This document shows, in pieces, positions 1 to 11,859 of a stretch of DNA of 64,000 nt; position 1 is the first letter of the stretch; each line of letters begins with the position of its first letter. The position numbers and the translations under genes are program-made. Under the pieces are notes generated by a model. It had not been told where the DNA came from and ran no database searches. It worked only from the letters and a program-made list of their open reading frames with translations. The DNA is from Ceratothoa steindachneri (lineage: Eukaryota > Arthropoda > Malacostraca > Isopoda > Cymothoidae), in the NCBI GenBank assembly GCA_963969495.1, contig OZ018318.1, positions 178,802,246 through 178,866,245 of the forward strand. Direction: 5' to 3'.

Positions 1-459
1 ATTGCTTGCCTGTACCTTTTTGTGATGACTGCCTTTTTCCCTAGACAGTTTGACACATTCTTGTTGAATGTCCCAGTCTAGGTGATCTTAGTGCAAGTTA
101 TCTCTCCTGGTACCAAGATGAGAGAGGTCACTACTGCATGTCCCTTGTACTCTGTACAGACTTGTGAACTATCTGACTTTTTGGAGGAGGCTGTCCTCCA
201 TTTTATTTGACTCTGTTGTTGTCTCACATGGTCATGTGCAGGGGACAAGCGGGCCTTTCCCTCAATGCTAAAGTGTGTACTTCTGCTTCTTTTGAGGAGA
301 GGTCTTGTTCTTTGTTGGCGCTTTTTTATGGGGAGAAGATATATTGAATTAGTTTTATTTTAATGTAGCCTAGCATTATGCTTTAAATTTATTACGGCGA
401 CTTATGCCCTTCTAGGCACTCTCCAGATGGATGCTTAAATATATATATATATATATATT
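1..459 (+). mobile_element. 3' end relic of a family A LINE
   Basis: This stretch aligns by eye with the last part of the better preserved family A copy at about 5920-6360. It holds the region coding for the C-terminal Cys/His motif behind RNase H, then the 3' UTR, ending in a form of the family's terminal motif (gtcgccagatgg). The reading frame is full of stops. Where other copies end in oligo(A), this one runs into about ten AT units (438-459). It is a 5'-truncated dead copy lying in the DPH1 intron that precedes the 1269 exon. Confidence 0.7.
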
Positions 460-1268
460 GCTTGTCTCAGTCTGGGAGGAGTGCCTGGACATTGCTTGTC
501 TTATCTTTGAAGGAACTAGGCCTATTTTGAACTTCTTGCTTATGGCTTAATATTAACATGTCATTTGAAATATTTAACTTCTGGCGCACATTGTTGAAGT
601 CAACTGAAAGTTTTGTTCCTGCCATCCCTATATGCAATGATTGCATTGATGCACACAAACCCAATTTTGTGGGGAAATGTCACAATTATTCTGTATATAA
701 ATGGGGGTTGGCAATGCCCTCACTGGTTGCCACCATTAAGAAAGCATAAATATTTTTTAAACATTGAAATGGAAACATTCCTCCCACAAACCAATGATAT
801 AAAATTTCATGCCAATTGGTGCGGTTAGTTTAAAGTAATAAATAATACTCACTGCTTCTAGTCTCCTGTGAGATTCTCTTCATATGCCATAAGAAAGGTC
901 AGGCTTTCCTATAAGGCACTGGAAGCAGTGAGCAAATGTAAACTTTGAAAATGTAGGTAAATTATATGTTGGGTTTTGCCAGCAAGCCAATTAGAACTGC
1001 CTATTCTTGGCAGTACAAATGTTAGTAAACCCAAGGTGTTGGTGTCTATGTTGATTTAGTTTGAGCCAAAAGTTTATGTTATTACCCTAGCATTGGTCAA
1101 AAGCATTCAATCAAGTTTAGGGATACATATCCCTTGCATTGTTGAGAGGGATGATGTATAACACTTTTATTGCATTTGTAGGAAGTTTCCAAAGATGGTG
1201 TATATGCAATTATAATTTTTTCATTCCTGCCTTAAATTTCAACCCTAAAAACTGCTTCTATTTTCAAG
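460..1268 (+). other. Intronic sequence with no recognised feature
   Basis: I see no DPH1 exon here and no recognisable repeat. The short open frames have no family resemblance. The last bases before 1269 form an acceptor: a pyrimidine-rich run ending in ttttcaag. Confidence 0.5.
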
Positions 1269-1434
1269 GTATAACCCATATTCAAAAATACTCTCAAGAG
1301 AATATTATGATCATTTCAAAATGAAAAAAATGCGGAGAATTGAAATAGACAAAGCAACTTCTGCCATGAACTGGGGAATTATTTTGGGAACCCTTGGAAG
1401 ACAGGGAAACCTCAAAGTCTTGGATAATTTAGAG
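1269..1434 (+). CDS. DPH1: DPH1, penultimate coding exon
   Basis: DPH1 is a subunit of the radical [4Fe-4S] enzyme that, with DPH2, moves the 3-amino-3-carboxypropyl group of S-adenosylmethionine to a histidine of elongation factor 2. This is the first step of cytosolic diphthamide synthesis. The exon encodes about 55 residues that line up with the C-terminal third of animal DPH1: [16 protein letters not shown], then [14 protein letters not shown]. It starts after a ttttcaag acceptor in the third base of a split codon. It ends with NLE at a consensus GTAAGT donor (1435-1440), phase 0. The ATG at 1321 is internal and is not a start. Upstream exons, including those carrying the first two cluster cysteines, are outside the window. 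The identification rests on recalled vertebrate DPH1 and is strong because the conserved blocks continue in the next exon. Confidence 0.93.
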
Positions 1435-1694
1435 GTAAGTGAATCCCTTAAGGGTTGTTTATATGTTTTTTTTTCTGCCTCTGCTATTTCATACAAACGT
1501 ACTCCAATCTAATATTTACCAATTCAAAAATTCTGTTTATTCTTATATTCCAACTGGTTTCTAGTTATGATTCTTGGACACTTTGAAAGGTGTGGTTTTA
1601 AATTGTAATTGAGTTGTTTTCTGCATTGCAACAATGAAATGTGTGTATACACACTGCCAAAAAAAATATATTGTTGCATACTGACTATTCCTGT

Positions 1695-2160
1695 GAACCT
1701 ACCTTCCACTGCCATGATGGCTTTAGGTCAATTTTTGTCACCTTCAACTTGGGCATACTCCATTTGATCAACTGCTTCCCTGAACCTTGCTGTTATCACT
1801 GCTTGGTCCCCTATGAGGTATCTTCATGCATGTTACCTGTCCCGCTACCAGGATGAGCCGGGTCCCTACCGCTTCTCTTGTACTCAGAATGGATTTGTGC
1901 CCACTGGAATGCAGCATATTTGAAGTTTTGGGAGGCATGACTCCTCCATTGTATATAGTTTAGGGGGTGTTGGGTACATGTTCAGGCCCCTGAGGAAGCT
2001 GGTGTTCTGGTATCTGATCATACTTGGGATGGGGGGGCGTCTAGTTTGTTTTGTTTTGCATGGGTTTAAATAGGTTTTCTTTTTACTGTCCCATTTTAAT
2101 ATAGGCTAAAATTATGCTATGCCCTTACCCGCATTCAACAGAATAAAGCCTTAAATTTTT
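1695..2160 (+). mobile_element. Second 3' end relic of a family A LINE
   Basis: The sequence follows the family A 3' region: the codons for the RLQVAFCRLR segment, the Cys/His tail, the end of ORF2 and the 3' UTR with the ctaaaa-tatgct motif. It is more diverged than the copy at 1-459 and full of stops. It ends in an A-rich stretch near 2155. It is a 5'-truncated dead insertion in the DPH1 intron. Confidence 0.6.
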
Positions 2161-3003
2161 AAAGAAATCTTTGCTGAATATATTATTTTTTTTATATTTT
2201 TGTTCCTTTTCCTAATATTGATTTGTCCATTTTTCAGTTGTTTTTGTGTTTCTGCAACATTTTATCATGTTCGCCTTAGGCTACTCAGGATGTGCACTAA
2301 AGTATCTGGTCAAAAAACAGTGCATGGCAAGTTTTGCAAAACTGGTATAACAAAAGCCAAGTGTAGCGCAAGAAGTATATACAATAAAAAAAAAGTAAGG
2401 ATGGGTTAAGTATAGAAGGAATAGTGAAGTTTAGTAGGAAGTACTTGCTAGACACGACACTTAGCAGCTGACGGTACACACAACCAGGTTCAATGCAAGC
2501 GCAGATGGAACTGTGAGAATGTTGCCATAATTCTGGCTACAAAACCTCTGACCGGCAAGCCCTCTAGTATTTTTAGCAATAACACTATATTAGCAGATAA
2601 TTACACATACATACATAATATATATATATCATAACATAATGACTACATTACATGCACCTTTTTGCACTTCTCACTTTCAGGCAGAGATTCCCATGCTACT
2701 TTTCACTTATTAATTTTTAGTAAATGATGATGATGTGACATCTTGTACTGTAGTTCTATTAGGGATTTTTCACTTAGTATTCACTCAAACTCATACCTAA
2801 TATTGTTGTTTACTTGCCATGCTTTTTGCATGCAGGGGGATACCCTGGGTAGCCTGTTACACTTGGTACCTGGAGTAGTTGCACATCATCTCAGCCTGAG
2901 TGCAAATTAGGGAAGCCCTGTCACTGGGTTGACTTGAACTGTATTATGGGGCCTGGGAAGTTGAAAGTTGTTGGTGTGTTTTCCCCCTCGCTCTCTCTCA
3001 CAG
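2161..3003 (+). other. Intronic sequence, nothing recognised
   Basis: This is ordinary AT-rich intron sequence with a short (TA)n near 2615-2630 and a CT-rich run at 2988-3000 just before the next LINE. No gene or repeat family is recognised. Confidence 0.4.
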
Positions 3004-3462
3004 CCCCCGTAAGGGGCGCGGCGATTTGCCATCATGCCTGCCCTACTGACAGGACTCAGCACCCCGTCCGACCCTAGCTTAGCCTCTTCTCCTTCCTTCA
3101 AAACACGTGTTTCCTTGCTTTTCATACAACCTCTCCCACAACTTTCTCTGGTCAGCCTCTGATTTCGCAGGGTGGATGCTGACCTTCTTCTCAGCCAACC
3201 GTCCCGGATCGGGGCTGAGGGGGGAGAGGACAATGTTCCCTAATCCCTGAGCTCCGGTCTGGGGTGGTTGGTTTTTAACAACCTGCTTCATCCTCACCCA
3301 TACCTTCCTCACATCCCTTTTCCTCTCCTCTTCACAATCTATCTTTTTTACGCCGTGTCCAAGGTGGAGCCGCCATGCCGATGGACTGCCAGGCCACCAG
3401 GTGGGAGGGGTGGTCCCAAATGGCGGCGCCTGGCTCTGCCGGGCCTGTAAGCACTTCTTGCA

Positions 3463-5416
3463 GTGCGGGCTACTGCGAGAGGTGATGCGCGATTGTGTCC
3501 CGTGATACAAATAGGGTTACCATGCCCAATGATGAATATAAAAAAAAAAAACCCTCAACTTCCCCTGTATCATCAATGGAGCCGCCCTCGGGCAGCTCCA
3601 CCGAAAAAATGGAGCCCCTCCCCTGTGCTTGCGCAGGGAACCCTCCATATCTCTCTAACCGGAGAGGAGGGTCACTCCTCCTTCGCCTACGGGTGTAGGG
3701 GACTCCCCCTCACCCCCTTCTCTGGAGGTGCTTTCGGGCACCTCCCTCTTTCCAAGGGGACTGCCAAGAAAGCCAGCCGCTCCACATCGAAGCGGCTCGG
3801 TAGGGCAAACCCCCTTAGGGGGGAGAGGGAAGCCAGGCCCCATCGGTCGCTTCCCTCAAAAGACCTGCTGGCAAGAATTTTAAACCTTGCCGGGGTCAAG
3901 GCCTGTGCCTTCCCAAACAAGACTGGTGACGCTGCCAAGAGGACCTGCGATGTCCTGGGAGGGGATGGCCAACTGGAGGCCCCTCCTGGGATAGACATGG
4001 TCTTTGAGGAAACCCAGCCTCAGACGGTAGGGCCTTCCATAAGGGGGAATCCGGGCTCGGCGCCAAGCACCGAACCCGAATCCGCCCCTATGCAAGGTCC
4101 TCCGCAAACGGCTGGGGCCTCCGAGGCAGTACAAGGAGAAGAGGGATCTCCTCTGACCGGTGCCCCTGCGACCACCAGGACCTTCTCCATTTCGGAGAAG
4201 GACCTGGCCGAGGCCGGTCCATCTGGCCTAAGGGCTTCTGCCGGCGGAGGTGAGAAGCGGGTTCATTCCCCGCCCTTCTCTCCTAAAAAGAAGAAGAAAA
4301 GGACTAAAAAGACTAGGGGCTCCTCTCCATCCGCGGGTGCTGCGGGGACGGATGGGTCTGCTGCCACTTTGGTAGGCGACCAAGCCAAGATCGGAACATC
4401 CGGGCCCTCCTGCCCCACCTGGTCCGGAGCCCCCCACTAAGACGAAAAATGCACAGGGTGGAGCCTCAATAACATCGGGGCCCCTGATTCAGAGGTTACC
4501 TGGCGTTTTCGAGCTCGCTGGCTTCAAACGCTTCCTCGTTATTCGCTCCACTGATGGGACCATGTTGGCCAAGGGCAACATGATCCATCAGAGGAGAGGA
4601 TTAGCTAGTGCAATTGGTAGAGAGCCGAAGGTGACCCGTTTCTCGGACGGGAGCCTTCTGGTGAATGCGGCGAATCCCGCCGAGGCGGGCAGGATAAGTG
4701 CTCTTCGAGCACTTCATGGCACCCCGGTGAGTGTGACGCCTTAGAGCTGGCCGACCATGGGGCGGTCAAGGTCGAACGTGTGATGAGAAAACAGGGAGGG
4801 GCCTCGAGACCCAACCCTACACTCTTCGTGCCCGTTTGACTGTGACAAGCTCCCTGAGTCGGTGCGTGCCGGTTGGTACCGCTACCGCGTGAAGGCATTC
4901 GTGCCACTGCCGCGGCGATGCTATTACTGTCACCGCTTCAGCCATACGAATCATTCTTGTAGACGTGCAAACGCGGGGTCACCCGAAGTCTGTGAAAATT
5001 GCTCCAAGGCCGCACACGATAAGTCTAAATCGTGTGTGGCCAAGTGTGTCAATTGCGGAGAGCCGTACCCCGCTTCTTCGAAGCAATGTGGTGCATATCT
5101 CCTTGAGAAAGAAATCCTGGTCGTTCAGGCCCAGGATCGACTCTCATTCCGCGAGGCTAAGGACTTGGTCCTGGCGCGCTCGGCTCTGCCTGGGACGTCA
5201 TATGCTTCAATAGTTCGAAAGGCACCCTCTGCTCCTGGCCCATCCAGGCCAACGAGCACGGTTGTTTCCGCGCCCATTCGGAGCTCTTCTGCGGGTCCTA
5301 CTCGACCCGAGCGCTCCCCTGGTAAAGCTGGCGGCAAAAAGGGTTCATACTCAGCTCCGGCTAAAACCAGGGCTTCCCCCTCTTTCCCCAGCGTGACCGT
5401 TTCCCGTATTGCCTAA
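3463..5416 (+). pseudogene. Family A ORF1 (gag-like, zinc knuckle), frameshifted
   Basis: ORF1 of such LINEs encodes the RNA-binding protein of the retrotransposition particle. The first open part, 3463-4440 (325 residues), is Pro/Ser/Gly-rich with a basic KKKKKR patch near its end. After a frameshift at about 4430, the frame at about 4441-4744 holds a conserved block with GFKRFLVIRSTDGT. A further break and a local deletion follow at about 4740. The part from 4862 has tandem Cys/His knuckles starting CYYCHRFSHTNHSC, then CENCSKAAHDKSKSC and CVNCGEP. The zinc motifs look intact but the ORF as a whole is broken. The start at 3463 agrees with the long copy, where the same MRATARG begins ORF1. 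Confidence 0.75.
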
Positions 5417-5419
5417 CTG

Positions 5420-6130
5420 GTGGTAATACACCACTCAGTACGGGAGCTTACGCGACGTGCCCAGTTCGGTGACCGGATTGTGATCTATAGCGACTCACAA
5501 AGCGCCCTGAGTGCTCTCGGGGCATTGGAATCTCCGCATCCCCTGGTTCGCGATATCCGTGACGCCACGGTTTTGGCGATCCGGGCGGATGTCGAGATAA
5601 TCTTCTGCTGGGTTCCTGGACATGTTGGAATTGCGGGGAATGAGGGCGCCAAAGAGTCCGCGAGGACTCTGCGACCGGACCAGCGTTTCGCTCTTCCTCA
5701 CACCGACTACATGGCAAGAATACGGGCAGCTCTTCGGACTGCTTGGCAAAGAAGATGGGAGACGGTCGAAGGGAACTTAAAGTTGTGTGCCATTGCGCCG
5801 CAACTGTTCCCATGGACCTATCCCCCAATGCCGCGACGGCTTCAGGTCGCTTTCTGTCGTCTCCGAATCGGACACACTCGTGTGACGCATCGCTATTTGA
5901 TGGAGCGCTCGCCTGCGCCCTATTGCGACGACTGCGTCGTTCCCCAGACTGTTCGGCACATTCTTGTCCAATGTCCCAGTCTGGGTGATATTCGCGCACG
6001 TTACCTGTCCCAGTACCGGGATGGGCGGGGTCGCTACCGCCCGTCCCTTGTACTCGGGACGAGTGCGTGCACATTGACTGGTGGACTTGTTGACTTTTTG
6101 TGGGAGGCCGGCCTTCTCCCGTTTATTTAA
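5420..6130 (+). pseudogene. Family A ORF2 remnant: RNase H and C-terminal Cys/His tail
   Basis: The 236-residue open frame starts inside the RNase H domain of ORF2. Visible motifs are YSDSQSALSAL (third acidic residue) and CWVPGHVGIAGNE (last motif). A conserved linker and the tail CDDCVVPQTVRHILVQC, a zinc-binding-like motif, follow. The first RNase H motif (TDGS-like) and everything upstream of it were lost in the deletion that joined this segment to ORF1. The frame is unusually clean for such a fragment, but it lacks both endonuclease and polymerase and cannot be autonomous. Confidence 0.8.
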
Positions 6131-6360
6131 CTAGGTTTGTTGTTTTTGTTATTGTTATTTTTTCTTTCTAGATCACACGCTCCTACGCCGGGTGGAGGGG
6201 GACCTTTCCCCGACGCTGGAGCGTGCTTCCTGATTGTTATCTCTTTTTTATTGTTGCTTCTGTTCAAATATTTATTTTAAAGTAGTCTAAAACTAGGCTG
6301 TTTGTTTGCGACGACTTATACCCAAGTGGGCAGTCGCCAGATAGCCCCTTTAAAAAAAAA

Positions 6361-7360
6361 TCATCTCACTCTCAACACAACCTTGTCCCAAATCTCTTTG
6401 ATTGCTCAAGCTCCAGTAACTGTTTCGCCCCAGCCACTTTTCAATTCTGTCAAAGGTGTCGTCCGTTTAAACGAATTAAGGAACTACGACCTCATCCGTT
6501 TCCAAACTAAGCTTAGTATCAATGCGTCACACATGTAGACTGGGTGAATAAAACTGTGGGCTCTGCTAGTCACAAATGCCACATTGATTTTAACGTTCGA
6601 ACGTCAGTAACTGCCCCAGCTTATTAAAGCTAAGTACTTTCGTATCCTGGTAAGCCCCTATGTCGAATTACCCAGACGTTGCTTCAATTGCAATCAATTT
6701 GGGCATGTTGGTCAGGCCTGTTAGCACTCCTGTTCCTGTGTGAATTGTTCTGATTACCATCCCCCTGAATGCTCCAAAGTCCCGTGGTAAGAGAAAGGAA
6801 TCCTCACCTGGGTCATCACCATCAATAAGCGGGCAGCCTCTTGAGCTGACTCAGCTGAGCCTCGAGATTCTTTAATGGACTCTTCTGTTGCTGAATATTC
6901 TCTCTCCTCAATCCCGTCCCACCCATCACAGGACGTAGGTCCCTTACCGGTACAAACGGTAGCAGAAATCCACCTCGTGCTTCGTACTTTACCCAGATCG
7001 CCTGCTCCACCCAATCATGATCCGATGGAAGCCGATGATATTCCAACATTGCCAGTCGGACATTGAAAGCGCCCTCGGCCCATGATTCGGGATCTACCGT
7101 CCGAAATTCTCAAGGAAATTCTCAAGGCGTTCTTTCTAAGTGGGAATAACTCGAAGTTCTTTTGACGACTCTCCACACCGCTGTTATTTGTTTTGAAGAG
7201 AACAAACTGGGTACCCGCCTTATTCCGGCGGTACCCGGTTTTCGTATTTTCAACTTTATTGCTCATGGGGGCGGTCAGTTACGGTTTCGTCATCCCACCA
7301 TATATCTCTCTTTTCCCTTCACACTACTCTCCAAGCTGTTGCCGTGAGGATTTTTTAGTT
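6361..7360 (+). mobile_element. Family B LINE fragment (ORF1 to start of endonuclease)
   Basis: Directly after the oligo(A) of the family A copy comes sequence matching family B ORF1 at 9364 onward. It has the VSPQPLFNSVKGVVR block, the zinc knuckle segment near 6680, a Ser/Pro-rich stretch, and near 7160 the start of ORF2 (LLTTLHTAVICFEENKLG, the first endonuclease motif). Stops and indels are frequent. At about 7360 it ends abruptly in family A sequence, so this is a truncated middle piece of a B element. Confidence 0.7.
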
Positions 7361-8046
7361 TTTAAATGTCGAGATTATCTTCTGTTGGGTTCCTGGACAT
7401 GTTGGAATTGCGGGAAATAAGGGCTTCAAAGAGTACGCGAGTACTAGGCGACCAAACCAGCGTTTCGTTCTTCCTGACACAGATTACATGGCAGGAAACG
7501 GGCAGCTCTTCGGGCTGCTTGGCAAAGAAGATGGGAGACAGTCGAAGGGAACTTAAAGTTGCGTGCCATTGCGCCGCGACTGTTCCCATAGACCTACCCA
7601 CTAATGCCGCGACAGTTTCAGGTCGTTTTCTGTCATCTTCAAATTGGACACACTCGCGTTTGATTGGAGCGCTCGCCTGTACTACCTTATTGCGACGACT
7701 GCGTTGTCCCCCAGACTGTTCGGCACATTCTTGTTGAATGTCTCAGTATGGGTGATCTTCGCGCGCGACGAGCGGGGTTGCTACTGCTTGTCTCTGGCAC
7801 TTGGGACTTGTTCGTGTACACATACATGTGGACTATCTCACTTTTTGGAGGAGACTGGCCTCCTCCATTTTATTTTACTCTTTGTTGTAGGTCGCCTGTT
7901 CTTGCGCCGGCGAAGCCTGCTTGCTTGTCTCTTTGCCTTTTTTTTTGGTATTTTTTTGTTTTTTAATCTAGCCTAGTATTAGGCTGTAGCGTGATAACGG
8001 CCACCTTTGCCCGAGTGAGCAGTCGCCAGATGGGCTCCTAAAAAAT
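7361..8046 (+). mobile_element. Family A LINE 3' fragment (RNase H, tail, 3' UTR)
   Basis: This is a 5'-truncated family A copy starting within RNase H (gtcgagattatcttctg, the segment that encodes IIFCWVPG in other copies). It proceeds through the linker and the Cys/His tail and ends with gtcgccagatgggctcctaaaaaa. It has several frameshifts and a small deletion near the tail. It abuts the B fragment at about 7360 without an obvious duplication. Confidence 0.7.
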
Positions 8047-8550
8047 CTGTTGCGCAATTTACCCCCACCACCACCAAACCACAACCTAATAAAACATCCT
8101 AAATGACCCCCGTCCTTAAATTGACCAATCAGAGAAATCACTACACCGGACACCTACAGTCATTGTGTCCCAACTAAGGTCAGGCCATTCTACATTACTC
8201 CAACAGTACAAAAACCACAATGAACCTTACCCTATCGCCAACTGGCATCAGATGCAACCAAAACACAATGTCCTTGGTTGCTCGAACCTCAGACACCCAC
8301 GCAACACCCACATCTCCCACCTTAAGGACCTGGGGACGTGTAGCCTTGCTAGCCCCCCCCCCTTCCACCTCGCAGGAGAGAGGCAGGGGGGTGGAAAGTA
8401 AAGTTTACAGTATCCTTACTGTACCCCTTTCTTGTAGATTCTCAAAAGGCTCACGTTCCCTTTGTCAAGGTCACGTAAATTGCAGAGGTCATTGTTACTT
8501 CTCGTCTAATGCTAGTTTCAAAAATAATATATGGTAAATGCAATGGTGGT
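8047..8550 (+). other. Intronic sequence, nothing recognised
   Basis: This is AC-rich sequence followed by a C9/G-rich patch near 8350-8390. I recognise no gene or repeat. It may be non-conserved 5' UTR of the following B element or host intron. Confidence 0.35.
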
Positions 8551-9219
8551 CAAAGCCATTCTCAGGGCCCCCTCCCTCTCCGGGATTTTTTCTTCAGGGG
8601 TTGTTCCCAGAGAGGCTCTGGCCTTCTCGTGGCGAGGGGGGTCAGCTCTGGGTCCCTTAGGGGTCCCATGGTGCTGCCAACAAGACTTTTAACATACCCC
8701 TCTTTCTTTCCCCCCTATTACGTTCTTCCACTGCCCTTTAGTTCCCCCTCTTTCTTCACCTATCTAGTGGACCTTATGGATACCCGAACTCTGCTCGTTT
8801 AATGGATTGATTCCGAATTGTTCTTTCATGAAGGTAAAAAAGGCTGGGCATCTCCACCGCCTTCGTCCACCGAATGCCCAAGGAGAAACCCATCGTTCGC
8901 CCCTTTTCTCCATGCGTAGGAGAACTCTGGCAGCCTCTTAGGTTTCTAAAGATGGTTTGGTGGATCCGTATCCATTCTCCAAGAGGACATACCGCACGTA
9001 ACTGATTGTATAGTTGCAGTAGTGCCGGGCCCTTGTAGGACTCCATGGTGGGGAGCCCCGAGGGAGATTGCGAAGTTTTTTCTTTTTGCAATGGCTAGGC
9101 ATAAACCAAAAACCTTCCCTTCTCATAAGAATTCTCGTGCCAAACGTTCCTTAGCTCTCCTTTCAGCCTTCCCTCGCTCGTTGAACGCCTAATCCAACGA
9201 AGTAGACCCAGATCTACAT

Positions 9220-10255
9220 TATCCTCGCTTTCTTGTCATGAATTCATCATCCGACACCCCACTTGCAAAAGTCGATGTGTTTGACGTCAATGAATCTTTT
9301 GAGTCCCGCTGTGGTGAACCCCGCCGGATGTGGTGAAGAGGTAGTGGTGATGTCGTAGTCGAGGTGTCATCCCACTCTCAACACAACTTTGTGCGAAATC
9401 TATCTTCGATAGCTGAAATTCCAATAACTGTCTCGCCCCATCCGCGTCTGAATTTTGTCAAAGGTGTCGTCCGTTCAAATGAACTAAAGGACTACGACCC
9501 CACCCGCCTTCAGAGTAAGCTTAGTACCCAACGTGTCACACACGTACACAGGGTAACTAAAACATTAGGCGCCACTAGAGTCCCAACCGCCACACTGATT
9601 TTAACATTTGAACGACAAGAACTGCCGCAGTATATTAAAGCTGGGTACCTTCGTGTCCCGGTAAGTCCCTACATCGAACTACCCTGACGCTGCTTCAATT
9701 GCAATCAATTTGAACATGTTGGCCCTGCCTGTCGGCACCCTTGCTCCTGCGTGAATTGTAGCTCTGACTACCATGACACCGAATGCACCAAAACACCCCG
9801 CTGTGCCAACTGCGGAGGTACCCACAGTGCTGCGTCAAAACTGCTCTATATTTTTATATGAAAAGGAGGTGCTCGCTTTGCGTGACTCCCTACGTCTAGA
9901 TATAAGAGAGGCCCGCCAGCGTGCTCGAACACAAACCTCACCTCTCGGCCGGCTCTTTTCTGACGTTTTACGTGACGCTGGACGAAACCGACCATCACGC
10001 GCGAGTTTCGACCAGCCTGAAGCACTTCATCCTACATCTACTCGCAGCGTCGGAAACATTCAGAATATGCAGTCGTAGCATCGCTCTCACACCGAGATAA
10101 CCAATGTAGCCCCCCTCTCTCCAGCAGCTCTAGCTGGGAGAGACGCTCAGCGTGAGACACTTGAAGACATTAGACGCTATTTGAAAGAATCCTCAACATC
10201 AACCAGTGAAGGTTCATCCACCCGGCCCCGAGACCCAAAGCCCAGTGGTAAGAGT
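9220..10255 (+). pseudogene. Family B ORF1 (zinc knuckle protein), broken
   Basis: This is the gag-like RNA-binding ORF1. After a short N-terminal part (DVFDVNESFE) comes a conserved block with VSPHPRLNFVKGVVRSNELK and TATLILTFERQELPQYI. A stop at 9685 interrupts the start of the zinc knuckles, whose Cys/His pattern CFNCNQFEHVGPAC, then CVNCSSDYHDTEC and CANCGGTH, is visible in the following codons. An EAR-rich helical stretch follows. The ORF is then cut by the CR1-like insertion, and its remaining C-terminal portion resumes at about 11290. Confidence 0.7.
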
Positions 10256-11290
10256 AACAACAAGGAAAGAAGGTACCCTAGGAGACATTACGGTCCATTC
10301 AAGGAGGGTACCTTTGGACTAGCAATCGAGCGGGCACATGGCTGCTCAATTGTTTTGCGTCCCTAAACGGCCACTTTTCAAGACCTTGTCTAGTCTTGAC
10401 TTGAACTGGTCAACAGATTCACTGTTGACAACTTCCACTGAAAGTGCGTTCCACATACCGCAGATACTGTAAGTGAAAAAATTTCCACACAGATTGCGGT
10501 TGTAACGCTTCAGTTCAAGTTTGAAGCTGTGATTGCGCGTTCTGTTCTCACTCAGTGTGAAAATATCCCGGTAGTCAACATTGTCGAACCCTCGAAGTAT
10601 TTTGAAAACTTCGATGAGCTGACCACGCAGTCTACAGGTTTCCAGCGAGAACAGATCTAATTCCCTTAGTCTATCCTCATAACTTTTATGTCGGATAGAG
10701 GGAATCAGCTTGGTTGCCCTGGCTTGTACGCGTTCCAATCTCGCGATGTCCTTTCGCAATGAAGGACTCCAAAATTGTATGGCATACTCCAGGTGCGGTC
10801 GGACAAGTGAGTTGTACAGGCACAGTACAATCTCCTGGTTCCGATAACCAAACTGGCGCTTAATATATCCTAGCATCCTTTGGGCCTTTTTCTCCGCCTC
10901 AATGCACTGTTTCGAGAACTTGAGGTCACTAGTGATTGTTACACCCAAGTCCTTCTGAGTGTCGGTGGATTCAATAGCAGTGCCTTTAAGGATATACTGT
11001 GATTGGGGGTTTCTGTGGCCGATATGCATCACTTTGCATTTCCCCACGTTAAAAGGCATTTGTCACTTGTCCGACCACTTCCCAATCTTCCCAAGATCTT
11101 CCTGCAGGCGGGCAGTATTTCCATCCTTTGCAACGTTCATACCAAGCTTGGTATCGTCGGCAAATTTGGAAATCTTGGCAACCATGTCACCGTCCATGTC
11201 GTTGACGTAGATGATGAATAGTAGTGGTCCCAGGACAGAACCTTGAGGCACCCCGCTAGTAACGGGCACCCACTCAGAAGACTGTCCATC
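10256..11290 (-). mobile_element. CR1-like LINE, 5'-truncated, inserted in family B ORF1
   Basis: On the minus strand this encodes the second half of a reverse transcriptase and its C-terminal region. SGVPQGSVLGPLLFI and the catalytic KFADDTKL lie in 11063-11280. After a single interruption near 11062, the 237-residue frame 10346-11059 has NVGKCKVMHIGH, LVRPHLEYAIQFW and WNALSVEVVNSESVDQFKSR, typical of CR1/Rex/L2-type elements. The catalytic Asp pair is present. Family B flanking sequence can be matched on both sides (gtggtaagag on the left, aataagcgggca on the right), which makes this an insertion into B. It lacks ORF1, the endonuclease and the RT fingers. Confidence 0.8.
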
Positions 11291-11859
11291 GACCACCAAT
11301 AAGCGGGCACCCTCTGGACCTGACTCGGCCGAGCCCCGGAAATCTTCAATGGACTTCTTCCCTATGGCTGAACATTCTATGCCTTTAAGTCCGTCCCGCC
11401 CTTCACAGGACTTAGGCCCCATCCTGATCCAAACGATAGCAGATATACACCCGGCTCCACACACCGCTCAGATCACCTGTTCGTTCCGCTCACCCTTCAA
11501 CCCATGATCCGATGGAAGCAGTTGATACTCCAACATCACCAATCGCGGCGGTTGGACCAACTCCTCAGACACCGAAAATACCCTCGACCCATGAATCCGG
11601 ATCTACCGGCTAAAAATCCCTTCTCTATCTTCCTTTTCCGCCAGGTTGTGAGCCCGAATTACAATCAAGGGCCTCGGTCGGTTCTCCAAAACCCACGAAA
11701 AAAGCCCCAGTTACTGCTCCATCTAGGATCTCTTCCCCTGCAAAAGCAGGCTCCTCAAAATCAGCTCTTTGGGACGAACCTCAAATACACTATCGGCCAC
11801 AAAAGAGAAAAAGATATCAACAGTGGTATCTAATCGTCCCACATAAGTGGGAAGAACTC

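Larger units (their letters stand above)
3004..6360 (+). mobile_element. Family A LINE, internally deleted copy with both ends
   Basis: This non-LTR retrotransposon has a 5' UTR (starting ccccgtaaggggcgcggcg), an ORF1 with zinc knuckles, the RNase H part of ORF2, a 3' UTR and a terminal oligo(A) at 6352-6360. The 5' and 3' termini match those of the long copy at 54498-61295. The endonuclease and reverse transcriptase are missing. About 3.3 kb has been removed between 5416 and 5420, where ORF1 joins the RNase H region directly. RNase H together with a CCHC ORF1 suggests the I/Jockey-type superfamily. It lies in the DPH1 intron in sense orientation. Confidence 0.85.

Noticed and set aside
1321..1512. 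Stand-alone 63-residue gene starting at the ATG at 1321
   Set aside because: The codons upstream and the GTAAGT at 1435 show it is an internal part of a DPH1 exon. The last 26 residues are read-through into the intron.
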